64,000 nt of DNA from Sphingobacterium sp. UT-1RO-CII-1 (GTDB taxonomy: Bacteria > Bacteroidota > Bacteroidia > Sphingobacteriales > Sphingobacteriaceae): positions 1 to 64,000 of the forward strand of contig NZ_JAPPVJ010000008.1 in NCBI RefSeq assembly GCF_026711005.1, written 5' to 3'. The translations under genes were made by a program, and so were the position numbers. Under the pieces are notes generated by a model. That model did no database searches and was not told the origin of the DNA. It was given only the letters and a program-made list of their open reading frames with translations. The stretch's first letter is position 1. Every line of letters starts with the position of its first letter. This document shows positions 45,721 to 52,552 of the stretch, one piece after another.

Positions 45721-46140
45721 TTATTGATCTTTTCTTGTGAACTCTGGTTTTTCTTCGTCATCTAATACCAAAGTAGCACCATAGTCATCCATCAAGTCCT
45801 GAAGTGTAGTTCCTGTAGGAATCGATGTAGGCGGCAATGCGCCAGGAAAGGATAAATGCGCCGCACATGGTTTACCAGCATTGGTGATATTACAGTCTGG
45901 AGAGTTCGGAGGACTAGTAGATGGTCCGCTTTTTACGTTTAGATCAGTTGGATCCTCACTATTAGTCAGTGCCTCAACTTCAATCCAAGCTTGCTGAGCC
46001 AAAACCGCTGTTTTCTCTACGACTTTTTCTTCACTGCTACTGTTCATGGCTTTGACGATGACGACCAGGCTGCTTATGATAAGCATCGTGAACAGCGTAA
46101 TTATTAAGGCACGTATGCCACTTTTTTTAATTGTGATCAT
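45721..46140 (-). CDS. Small single-pass membrane or secreted protein, 139 aa
   Basis: One N-terminal hydrophobic helix (about 10-31) is followed by an acidic, Pro-rich outer region with two cysteines (DCNITNAGKPCAAH, about 85-98). It resembles small uncharacterised envelope proteins of Bacteroidota that carry such a C-x(9)-C box. It is convergent with susD and shares its terminator. Function unknown. Confidence 0.6.
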   Translation of the reverse strand: MITIKKSGIRALIITLFTMLIISSLVVIVKAMNSSSEEKVVEKTAVLAQQAWIEVEALTNSEDPTDLNVKSGPSTSPPNSPDCNITNAGKPCAAHLSFPGALPPTSIPTGTTLQDLMDDYGATLVLDDEEKPEFTRKDQ

Positions 46141-46372
46141 GATAATTGAATTTAAATTGTTTTTTCCTTTCTTTTTCCTCCGAAAGGGTAGAGGGGTCTT
46201 TTTTATTGCTATCTCGGCAGGAGCTTCTCTCTCGGTGCGTTGCCCAAAGCCCTGCTTTAGCAGATAGTCGGAAATGTTTGTCTTTGCATATTTTACCTCC
46301 TTTTGCTTGATTCTTGTTTTCTAGATAATGTGTTAACACAAATATAGTGTTGAAAACAAGGGGCTTGGTATG

Positions 46373-46618
46373 CTAAACTTGATATGAGGCATATGCCAAA
46401 CTTGATATTTGGGATATAGGGTTGGGTTGAGGCTGTCTAAGCCTATATTGAAGAGGAGTAAGACCGGTGTGTTTTTTAAAAAAGCGTGTCAGTTTGCTTG
46501 GGTCATGAAAGCGGGCCTGTATGCTGATTTCTAGCAGCGAGTAAGGGCTGGATAATAATTGTTTGATATGTGCAATGGTTTCTGCTCCCAGGTGAAAATC
46601 TATGCTGTAGACCACCAC
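46373..46618 (-). pseudogene. AraC-type HTH fragment, 5'-truncated regulator
   Basis: Only the C-terminal helix-turn-helix of an AraC/XylS regulator is present (ISIQARFHDPSKLTRFFKKH, then TGLTPLQYR). The frame has no ATG; a GTG at 46618 lies three codons after an in-frame stop. The N-terminal sensor part is missing, so it is more likely a remnant than a functional small regulator. Confidence 0.6.
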
Positions 46619-46752
46619 CTTCGGTAATCAGTCAGACAAACATACATTAGTTCAATCTATAAAACAGTAGTGAGCTGTATTTGAAGAAATCTGTATAATA
46701 GAAAGTGGTATAGCAGGCAAAGTCAAAAGGATTCTAAACAGGTATGGTGTTT

Positions 46753-47040
46753 TTACTTCTTTTTTCTAACAATGGCTTTCCATAATCGTAGAAGTTGGAA
46801 ATAGGCAAGGCTGAATATATTTTCATGGGTAATATCACTTGCTAATGTAGGAGGAAGTATTTCATATACACTAATACCTAAGTAATCAGCTATTTGGTAT
46901 ACTTGTTCTACTTTGACTTTGGTTTCGTTACGTTCTATTTTAGAATAGGCAGCTTGAGAAATATCAAGCGAGTAGGCTACAGCTTCTTGCGATATTTTTA
47001 AGCTTTCTCTCTTTTCACGTATATAATCACCGATCTTCAT
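46753..47040 (-). CDS. XRE-family HTH regulator, 95 aa
   Basis: A Cro/C1-type HTH (about residues 5-62: IREKRESLKISQEAVAYSLD, then AAYSKIERNETKV) is followed by a short basic tail. It is transcribed divergently from the 46-residue GG peptide gene at 47227, and three operator-like sites lie in the 186 bp between them. It is therefore the likely local repressor or activator of the peptide. Confidence 0.88.
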   Translation of the reverse strand: MKIGDYIREKRESLKISQEAVAYSLDISQAAYSKIERNETKVKVEQVYQIADYLGISVYEILPPTLASDITHENIFSLAYFQLLRLWKAIVRKKK

Positions 47041-47120
47041 TTTATAGTAACCTTAATTACTCGACTAAAATAGTAAATCTTTACAGATAGATAAAATTCT
47101 TACTATTATTTTCATTTTAA

Positions 47121-47173
47121 AACCCTGGGTTGTGAGATATAACGCTAGGTTTTGGTCTACAACGCTGAGTTGT
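47121..47173. promoter_or_regulatory. Three operator-like sites spaced by 20 bp
   Basis: The imperfect palindromes AACCCTGGGTT (47121-47131), AACGCTAGGTT (47141-47151) and ACAACGCTGAGTTGT (47159-47173) have centres at 47126, 47146 and 47166. They fill the space between the divergent XRE gene and the GG peptide gene. A perfect version, TACAACCC-A-GGGTTGTA, lies at 48062-48078. Confidence 0.6.
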
Positions 47174-47226
47174 GGTTTTGGGGTTCTGTTGTGATCAATT
47201 TTGCAGATAAATAATTAAAGCAAAAA

Positions 47227-47367
47227 ATGGAACAACTAAAAAACGAACTGATAGAACTGAATGAATGCGAGTTAAGAGAGATTGATGGTGGTAGCCAAAG
47301 AAAGGATGAGAAAAGGAATGGGTGGTACGGTATTATATGGACTAAGATTCTAGGATTGACAACTTAA
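47227..47367 (+). CDS. Short double-glycine leader peptide precursor, 46 aa
   Basis: ATG 47227 to TAA 47365-47367 encodes a leader MEQLKNELIELNECELREID ending in GG (21-22) and a 24-residue core SQRKDEKRNGWYGIIWTKIL plus GLTT. ELREIDGG fits the bacteriocin-type double-glycine consensus. The basic start and aromatic, hydrophobic end of the core suit a membrane-active peptide. Its end overlaps by 4 bp the convergent rhomboid gene, and its promoter region carries the three operator-like sites. Confidence 0.7.
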   Translation: MEQLKNELIELNECELREIDGGSQRKDEKRNGWYGIIWTKILGLTT

Positions 47368-48014
47368 AACAAATTAAATATTTCTATTACTGAGTCAGGT
47401 CTGGAAATTAAAGAAAGTATTATTCCAATAATGTAGGCTGAGAGGTGTAGATGCTTATTTATTAAATTATTGTTTTTGTTGATAAGTGTTAAGGCAAATA
47501 ACAAGATAAATAAAAGAATTGAAGCGTGAAAAGCATTTTGGACGAAGGTAAAGATGGGGCTACGCATCTTTTGTAAAGGAAAGTAAAGTGCTGAAAATCC
47601 GTACAGGCCGAATGAAAGTCCAGACGCCCCCACAGCCGTAAATAGGAAGTCTTCTCTTTTTACAAAAGTTTGTATAAGGTTGGGCACAACGATGATGCTG
47701 ATAAATAAAATAGGGGTTAATAGGTTAGCAGTAAACGTATTGTTTTCTTGCTCTATGTTTCCGAACATATCGTATCCCAATCCGTATATGATTAAAAGAT
47801 TATTGAGCATATGTAGCCAGTTCCTGTGTACAAAGGCAGAGGTTAATAGCGTATGTAAACGTTTGCCACGATATACTTCATATGGGTGTAATAGCAAAGC
47901 ATGAAAAAAAGGTTTATGATAAAAACCAATTATACTCGTTATGAGCATGATCGGGACAACTATATACGACCATGGTGCTTCATGAAAATATGGTAGAATA
48001 TCAAAAATGTTCAT
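47364..48014 (-). CDS. Rhomboid-family intramembrane serine protease
   Basis: The 216-residue multi-pass protein has HRNWLHMLNNLL (about 63-74, oxyanion-side His/Asn), the catalytic Ser in VGASGLSFGLYG (about 128-139) and a late His in HLSAYIIG (about 190-197). Rhomboids cleave membrane proteins within or near the bilayer. The gene sits tail-to-tail with the 46-residue peptide gene and shares operator-like sequences with it, so peptide processing or immunity is a reasonable guess; a housekeeping role is the alternative. Confidence 0.8.
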   Translation of the reverse strand: MNIFDILPYFHEAPWSYIVVPIMLITSIIGFYHKPFFHALLLHPYEVYRGKRLHTLLTSAFVHRNWLHMLNNLLIIYGLGYDMFGNIEQENNTFTANLLTPILFISIIVVPNLIQTFVKREDFLFTAVGASGLSFGLYGFSALYFPLQKMRSPIFTFVQNAFHASILLFILLFALTLINKNNNLINKHLHLSAYIIGIILSLISRPDSVIEIFNLF

Positions 48015-48061
48015 ACGTAGTTGCTTGGCTTGAAGCGAAGCTAAGTAAAAGTATTTTTAAA

Positions 48062-48078
48062 TACAACCCAGGGTTGTA
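48062..48078. promoter_or_regulatory. Perfect operator-like palindrome
   Basis: TACAACCC, centre A, GGGTTGTA lies between the divergent rhomboid (start 48014) and HTH (start 48146) genes. Its half-site matches the three sites at 47121-47173. Confidence 0.65.
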
Positions 48079-48145
48079 GGATTAATGGTTATTGAGACGG
48101 ATATTTGATTTGTACGATATTATAAACTAATAAAGGAGGAAAGTT

Positions 48146-48463
48146 ATGACACAGCTTTTTATAAACATAGACCGTATTAATCTTTTGGACAAATTGATAC
48201 GACAAAAACGAACCGGTACACCAGATGAGCTATCTGCAAGATTGGGGATATCTGTTTCTAGGCTGTATGTTGTTTTGGATGAGCTTAAAACCTTAGGAGC
48301 ACCGATTTGCTATTCAAGGCGATTATTGACATACTATTATGAGCAAGAGTTTGCCATTTCTATAGCAGTAAGGATAGAAGAACTTGAAACAAGTCAAACC
48401 CGGCATATCTCAGCGGGACAATGTTTTTATACTAATTTTTGTCCCACTACTTTTTTTGTGTAG
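48146..48463 (+). CDS. Small HTH regulator, DeoR-like N-terminal domain, 105 aa
   Basis: Preceded by AAAGGAGGA. Residues about 8-60 form a winged HTH (LIRQKRTGTPDELSARLGIS, then RLYVVLDELKTLGAPI). The family is often found beside small exported peptides in Bacteroidota. The last residues (CPTTFFV) are encoded by the hairpin of the shared peptide-gene element, so the end of the frame may have been altered when that element was joined. It probably controls the downstream peptide/CPBP genes. Confidence 0.75.
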   Translation: MTQLFINIDRINLLDKLIRQKRTGTPDELSARLGISVSRLYVVLDELKTLGAPICYSRRLLTYYYEQEFAISIAVRIEELETSQTRHISAGQCFYTNFCPTTFFV

Positions 48464-48496
48464 TGGACGACGGTACTTTAGTGATGTTGATCAACA
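48445..48496 (+). promoter_or_regulatory. Shared peptide-gene upstream element, copy 3
   Basis: The hairpin CACTAC-TTTTTTTGT-GTAGTG (48445-48465) and the palindrome TGTTGATCAACA (48485-48496) have the same order and spacing as at 35760-35813. The hairpin ends 92 bp before the peptide start at 48558, compared with 88 bp in copy 1. Confidence 0.75.
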
Positions 48497-48557
48497 AGAG
48501 CAGGAATCTGAAAAGGCTCACATACTAGAGTAGGGGAAATTTTTAAAATCAAATAAA

Positions 48558-48755
48558 ATGAATAATTTAGAATTAACAAAATTTGGCGTTCAGGAGTTGA
48601 AGAAAGATGAGATGATTAATGTAGAGGGAGGGAAGATTCCGTGGAAACAATTGAGAAATTATGGTTCAAAATTTTTAGAATTAGTAGGGGTATATGATGC
48701 AATTGCAGATTTTAAAGAAGGATGGGATTCCGTTGACTGCAGCTGTTCGAAATAG
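48558..48755 (+). CDS. Double-glycine leader peptide precursor (peptide 3)
   Basis: The 65 residues have a leader MNNLELTKFGVQELKKDEMI ending NVEGG (Gly 24-25). The core (KIPWKQLRNYGSKFLELVGV onward) ends in DCSCSK with two cysteines that could form a disulfide. The leader matches peptide 1 and the broken precursor at 37421. Two CPBP genes follow on the same strand, the first after 20 bp. Confidence 0.8.
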   Translation: MNNLELTKFGVQELKKDEMINVEGGKIPWKQLRNYGSKFLELVGVYDAIADFKEGWDSVDCSCSK

Positions 48756-48775
48756 AGTATAAATCACCGTTATAA

Positions 48776-49372
48776 ATGTTTAATGAATTTTCAGCTATAC
48801 GTCAATTACTAAAAATATTAGCTATACATATCCTGCTCGTTATCTCTTGGTTTGTTTTAGTAGATCTAATTTTTGAGCTTAGAAATTTTGAATCAAGTGT
48901 AGAAAGAGGCTTTAAGAATTCTCTAGTTTCGTATGTTTTATTTGCATTGGTAATAGGGCCACTGTGGGAAGAGTTTGTTTTTCGGTGGCCTCTTGTACGG
49001 AAAAAAAAAATATGGGGGGCTGTTCTGTTAGGTATAGTTTTTTTATTGAGTTTTAAGTTTTTAATACTTAAAATCCTTACAGTAATTTATATTGTTTTTC
49101 TTTGTTTACATAGAATAAAAGAAAACTATATTTTAAAATACATCACAATTGGGATGTCAATTTTAGTATTCGGCTTGATGCATATTGAAAACTACTCCTT
49201 TAATGATGTGGAGGCTATGAATATTTTCGAGTTTTTTTCTACTTTTTTTTCTCAATTGTTTCTTGGAGCACTTTTGACTTATATAAGATTGAGGTTTTCA
49301 TTTTTATATGGTGTGATTTATCATATGGTATTTAATGGCATATTATTATGCTTGGGATTGATTTTAATTTAA
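48776..49372 (+). CDS. CPBP-family intramembrane protease (canonical motif), module 3
   Basis: The 198-residue multi-pass protein has canonical motif 1 EEFVFR (about 62), motif 2 FGLMH and motif 3 HMVFN, so it should be proteolytically competent. It begins 20 bp after peptide 3 and is co-transcribed with it. By analogy with plantaricin- and sakacin-type clusters it is probably an immunity protein, or it may process the peptide. Confidence 0.85.
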   Translation: MFNEFSAIRQLLKILAIHILLVISWFVLVDLIFELRNFESSVERGFKNSLVSYVLFALVIGPLWEEFVFRWPLVRKKKIWGAVLLGIVFLLSFKFLILKILTVIYIVFLCLHRIKENYILKYITIGMSILVFGLMHIENYSFNDVEAMNIFEFFSTFFSQLFLGALLTYIRLRFSFLYGVIYHMVFNGILLCLGLILI

Positions 49373-49479
49373 AAATTATGGGAAAAATAACATCAAATAT
49401 ACGCTGTTTTTTTAGTCGTTTAAGTATGTGCTAATTTTAACTAGTTAGCACATATCTTCATTTTTTTTGGAATAAACTG

Positions 49480-50148
49480 ATGTCATTTAAAGAAAAGCTG
49501 AAAGCCGTAGGGCGATTATTTTTGTTGTTTTTTATAATAAATAGTATTCTTGCTATACTTGTTACGCTCATTGATCATTTAGTAGTAGTTAACTATTTAA
49601 ATCTGCCAAGCTTACAGCAGAGTAGCCCGCTTGATCGTATTAAACTTTTTACGGGTGGACATCTTTTTTATACTTTTTTAATAGTTGTATTATTTGCTCC
49701 TTTCATTGAAGAGGTTATTTTTCGTTTATGGTTGTCTTTAAAGCCTCTTCACATATCAATTGCGGTTGTAACACTTGCGCTCTACCTTCTTTTTGTTACG
49801 GAAATATATATTATATTTAATTTAAGGTGGTTGTTTATATTGTCAATAGCTATAATGGTAGCTATTATCTTGTATAAGGTTTTAGATCAATTTCCGTTAT
49901 CGGATATGGTTGTAAAATATATTCCGAAAAAAATATTGGGCATTATTAGCGCAGTGCTATTTGGATTGCTACATATGGTAAATTTTATTCCCCTTAATAA
50001 TGATATTTGGTTTTTTTATCCGCTGTATGTTCTACCACAAACTGTATTAGGTTTTTTCATTGTGACAATACGCTTTAAATATGGATTTGGCTATGCAGTT
50101 CTATTTCATTCGTTCACGAATTTGGTTGCTCTTATCATAGCAAGATAA
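49480..50148 (+). CDS. CPBP-family intramembrane protease (canonical motif), second copy of module 3
   Basis: The 222-residue protein has FIEEVIFR at motif 1, FGLLH at motif 2 and HSFTN at motif 3. Six or seven membrane helices are visible. It lies 107 bp after the first CPBP gene and is divergent from it in sequence, so it is not a very recent duplicate. Immunity or processing is inferred. Confidence 0.85.
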   Translation: MSFKEKLKAVGRLFLLFFIINSILAILVTLIDHLVVVNYLNLPSLQQSSPLDRIKLFTGGHLFYTFLIVVLFAPFIEEVIFRLWLSLKPLHISIAVVTLALYLLFVTEIYIIFNLRWLFILSIAIMVAIILYKVLDQFPLSDMVVKYIPKKILGIISAVLFGLLHMVNFIPLNNDIWFFYPLYVLPQTVLGFFIVTIRFKYGFGYAVLFHSFTNLVALIIAR

Positions 50149-50182
50149 TCCAATAAATAACTTATATTGGACTTTGGATATG

Positions 50183-50227
50183 CTACTAATTATTGAAATA
50201 TAAACCGAGCTCGCGAGCTCATGAAGT
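50183..50227. repeat. 45-bp direct repeat with GAGCTCGCGAGCTC palindrome, copy A
   Basis: Identical to 51311-51355 except for one base. Copy B lies directly upstream of an intact CarboxypepD_reg gene; copy A is joined to only the last 34 codons of a related gene (50243-50347). It contains the 20-base element also seen at 8530. Confidence 0.85.
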
Positions 50228-50242
50228 CATCCAGAAGAGAAA

Positions 50243-50347
50243 AGTAACTATACTAAAGCCTTTTGGGAGGATTTAGAAGGCTATAATATTCCTTCGCTTG
50301 CTGAGGGGATTCGTAAAAAACTAGGTAAAGATTTGAGAAAGTATTAG
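50243..50347 (+). pseudogene. C-terminal remnant of a CarboxypepD_reg-type gene
   Basis: The 34 codons (NYTKAFWEDLEGYNIPSLAE, then GIRKKLGKDLRKY) match the end of the protein at 51366-52460. Everything between the upstream repeat and this tail has been deleted. Confidence 0.85.
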
Positions 50348-50462
50348 TCTTTTAGAGATAATAAATATGCTGAAAATTCCAGCAAGTATTGCTATCGATC
50401 GATATTGGTTTTGTCCGTTGTTTTATAAACTTTTATGAAATGTTATATATAAACCGAATAAA

Positions 50463-50566
50463 ATGAGTAGTTTAGAAATTAATAAATTTGGGTTCAGCAG
50501 TTGGAAGTAAATGAAAAGACTTATGGAAGGTGTGCGGAGAAGTTTATGAAAAACCATATTATATAA
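50463..50566 (+). pseudogene. Degraded double-glycine leader peptide gene
   Basis: ATG 50463 opens MSSLEINKFG, the start of the cluster's leader type. One base is then missing or extra, and the next frame continues VQQLEVNEKTYGRCAEKF to a stop. The Gly-Gly site is gone. It precedes another CPBP unit, as the intact peptides do. Confidence 0.6.
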
Positions 50567-50576
50567 TTAAGTTATT

Positions 50577-50720
50577 ATGTTAGAAAAATTAAAAGTATTG
50601 ATGGATCCAAATAGTTTTACTTATAATTTTGTGAAAATTGGATTATTCGCTGTGAGTGCTATTGTTCTATTTGAAGCAGGAAAACTTGTTGGCGGATTTT
50701 TAAAGATGATGATTTATTAA
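50577..50720 (+). CDS. Small hydrophobic peptide, 47 aa
   Basis: ATG 50577 to TAA 50718-50720 encodes a short protein with one membrane-spanning stretch (FVKIGLFAVSAIVLFEAGKL). No double glycine precedes the hydrophobic part in the leader position, although GG occurs at 39-40. It lies between the broken leader and the next CPBP gene, so it may be a detached core or a separate membrane peptide. It is short, so the call is moderate. Confidence 0.45.
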   Translation: MLEKLKVLMDPNSFTYNFVKIGLFAVSAIVLFEAGKLVGGFLKMMIY

Positions 50721-50789
50721 ATAAACCTATTTAATTGCTGAACATATGGAGGTGTTTTTTCTATATGTTCAGTACTTTACATATGGTAA

Positions 50790-51263
50790 ATGTTTTTAGA
50801 AAAAAGTATTTCAGGTTTTTATGAAAGATACGGCCTATTAGGGGCGTTCGTTTTATTTTTTAGTATAAAAATATTAGTAACAGGCTTCTTAAGTTTTTTA
50901 GTATCTAATTATATAGGACAAGAATATTTAGCAAACCCAGTTCAAGATAATCCTACATATGCTACTTTCTTTTTGGTAGTTATATTATTTCCTTTTATTG
51001 AGACATTAATTTTCCAATATTTGGTTTTCTATATAGGAAGGAAACTAAATATTAAAGATTATCTAACTATTTTGTTATCAACGCTTTTTTTTGCTTTAGC
51101 ACATCACTATAATGTTGTATATGTTGTGGTTACTTTTTTTTCTGGTTTTATTTATGCTTATGCGTTTTTTTTTCTTTCTAAGAAAGCTAACGATTTAATA
51201 GCTTTTTTATTCATAAGCTTTCTTCATATTTTGAATAACTTACTAGCTTTTATTCCAGATTAA
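50790..51263 (+). CDS. CPBP-type intramembrane protease homologue (variant motif), module 4
   Basis: The 157-residue multi-pass protein has FIETLIFQ, FALAH and HILNN at the three motif positions. The variant motif 1 is like those at 34250 and 36690, not like the two canonical copies next to it. It therefore belongs to the same subgroup as the minus-strand modules. It follows a degraded leader and a small hydrophobic peptide. Confidence 0.75.
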   Translation: MFLEKSISGFYERYGLLGAFVLFFSIKILVTGFLSFLVSNYIGQEYLANPVQDNPTYATFFLVVILFPFIETLIFQYLVFYIGRKLNIKDYLTILLSTLFFALAHHYNVVYVVVTFFSGFIYAYAFFFLSKKANDLIAFLFISFLHILNNLLAFIPD

Positions 51264-51310
51264 TTTCTTGAAAAATATAATATAAGACTTTACTGTATCC
51301 GTACTTTGAA

Positions 51311-51355
51311 CTACTAATTATTGAAATATAAACCGAGCTTGCGAGCTCATGAAGT
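51311..51355. repeat. 45-bp direct repeat with GAGCTTGCGAGCTC, copy B
   Basis: Counterpart of 50183-50227, ending 10 bp before the start of the CarboxypepD_reg gene. The frame of that gene is open through this repeat via a TTG, but translation is assigned to the ATG after it. Confidence 0.8.
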
Positions 51356-51365
51356 GATTTTATAT

Positions 51366-52460
51366 ATGAGAGCTATAATATTTTCGATTATTTTACTTTG
51401 CTATAGTTATGAGGTTTTTGCCCAAATAAATCTGGCAGATAGTGTTACGAATGAACCCGTAGTGGGCGCTACAGTTTATTCAGATAAAGGTTTGTTTATA
51501 GGTATGTCTGATGAAAAGGGAAAGATAGATATAGACAGCCTTAAAAAAGTGGATATAAGTCAAGTTACAATTCAACATGTCGCTTATGAAAACATGACCT
51601 TGTCCTACGAGGCATTTACTATGTCAAATAGAATTGTATTAACTCAGCGAAATATCGAGATCAAAGAGATAGTAGTGACTGATAGAAGTCAGGATGACTA
51701 TGTCGTGTTGAAAGGATATTTTAGAGTCCATGATTTGATGAATGATAAGTCGCGTTATCTTTATGACGGATTGATAGCCTTTTACATTCCATTAAAGGGT
51801 AAAGATAGGATAAGATTTCAATTGCTAGAGTATCGTTTGTTTGCGAATGAAGAGAGTCTAGCGGAAGCTAATAAACTATTTGGTAAACTACTATCAGAAC
51901 GCCCCCAATTACCTACGTTTTCTAGAGAATCTGTCGTAAGGCATTTACCCAAAGGAAATTCCCTTATAGCAGAAGGCGACAAACGGGTAATAAAAGGAGA
52001 TGGGCTAAATTTAGGTTTCGTTCAGCATACGAAGTCTGGGAATACGCAGGTTTATTTTGATCGTGTGCCACCACAATCAGTGATAAAGCGAAAGCTATTT
52101 AGGATAAGAGGGGAACAGTATCGAGGATTGACCATAGAGAATTATAGCCATACCGATCTAGATAACCCAGCTATAGAAAATCTAATTAGTCGTGTCACTT
52201 CTCATGTTGGGGCCGTACAGCGAAAGAAGGCCTATGGCTATGTACCAATGGAAAGTTTTTCTGAGTTTTATGTTACAGAACGTTCCTATCTGAGTGAGGA
52301 GGAAGTTAAAGATTTAGAAGGCAGCTTCACAAGAAGTATTTACTTGGAAGAAAAAAGTAAGTATACCAAAGCCTTCTGGGAGGATTTGAAAGGTTACAAC
52401 ATCCCACCGCTTGCTGAGGGTGTTCGTAAGCAGCTGGGCAACGAGTTGAAAGAATATTAG
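51366..52460 (+). CDS. Secreted CarboxypepD_reg-like protein
   Basis: From ATG 51366 the protein has 364 residues, with a signal peptide (to about 19, ending VFAQ) and a carboxypeptidase-regulatory-like beta-sandwich (INLADSVTNEPVVGATVYSD, about 21-100). A Bacteroidota-specific C-terminal region of unknown function ends FWEDLKGYNIPPLAEGVRKQ (shared by its relatives). A paralogue is at 55626 and a deleted copy at 50243. It is probably an envelope-associated accessory to outer-membrane transport or glycan handling. Confidence 0.75.
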   Translation: MRAIIFSIILLCYSYEVFAQINLADSVTNEPVVGATVYSDKGLFIGMSDEKGKIDIDSLKKVDISQVTIQHVAYENMTLSYEAFTMSNRIVLTQRNIEIKEIVVTDRSQDDYVVLKGYFRVHDLMNDKSRYLYDGLIAFYIPLKGKDRIRFQLLEYRLFANEESLAEANKLFGKLLSERPQLPTFSRESVVRHLPKGNSLIAEGDKRVIKGDGLNLGFVQHTKSGNTQVYFDRVPPQSVIKRKLFRIRGEQYRGLTIENYSHTDLDNPAIENLISRVTSHVGAVQRKKAYGYVPMESFSEFYVTERSYLSEEEVKDLEGSFTRSIYLEEKSKYTKAFWEDLKGYNIPPLAEGVRKQLGNELKEY

Positions 52461-52552
52461 TTTTCGTTTCTAAAAACGCTTGTAACAAAAAGCAAACTTA
52501 TGCACAGTCTTCGTAAATAATACATAGTTTTATGTCGCACTTATAGAACCAT

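Noticed and set aside
46127..46339. 70-codon frame on the minus strand upstream of the small membrane protein gene
   Set aside because: It overlaps the start of the gene at 46140, is low in protein-like pattern and most likely is leader sequence.
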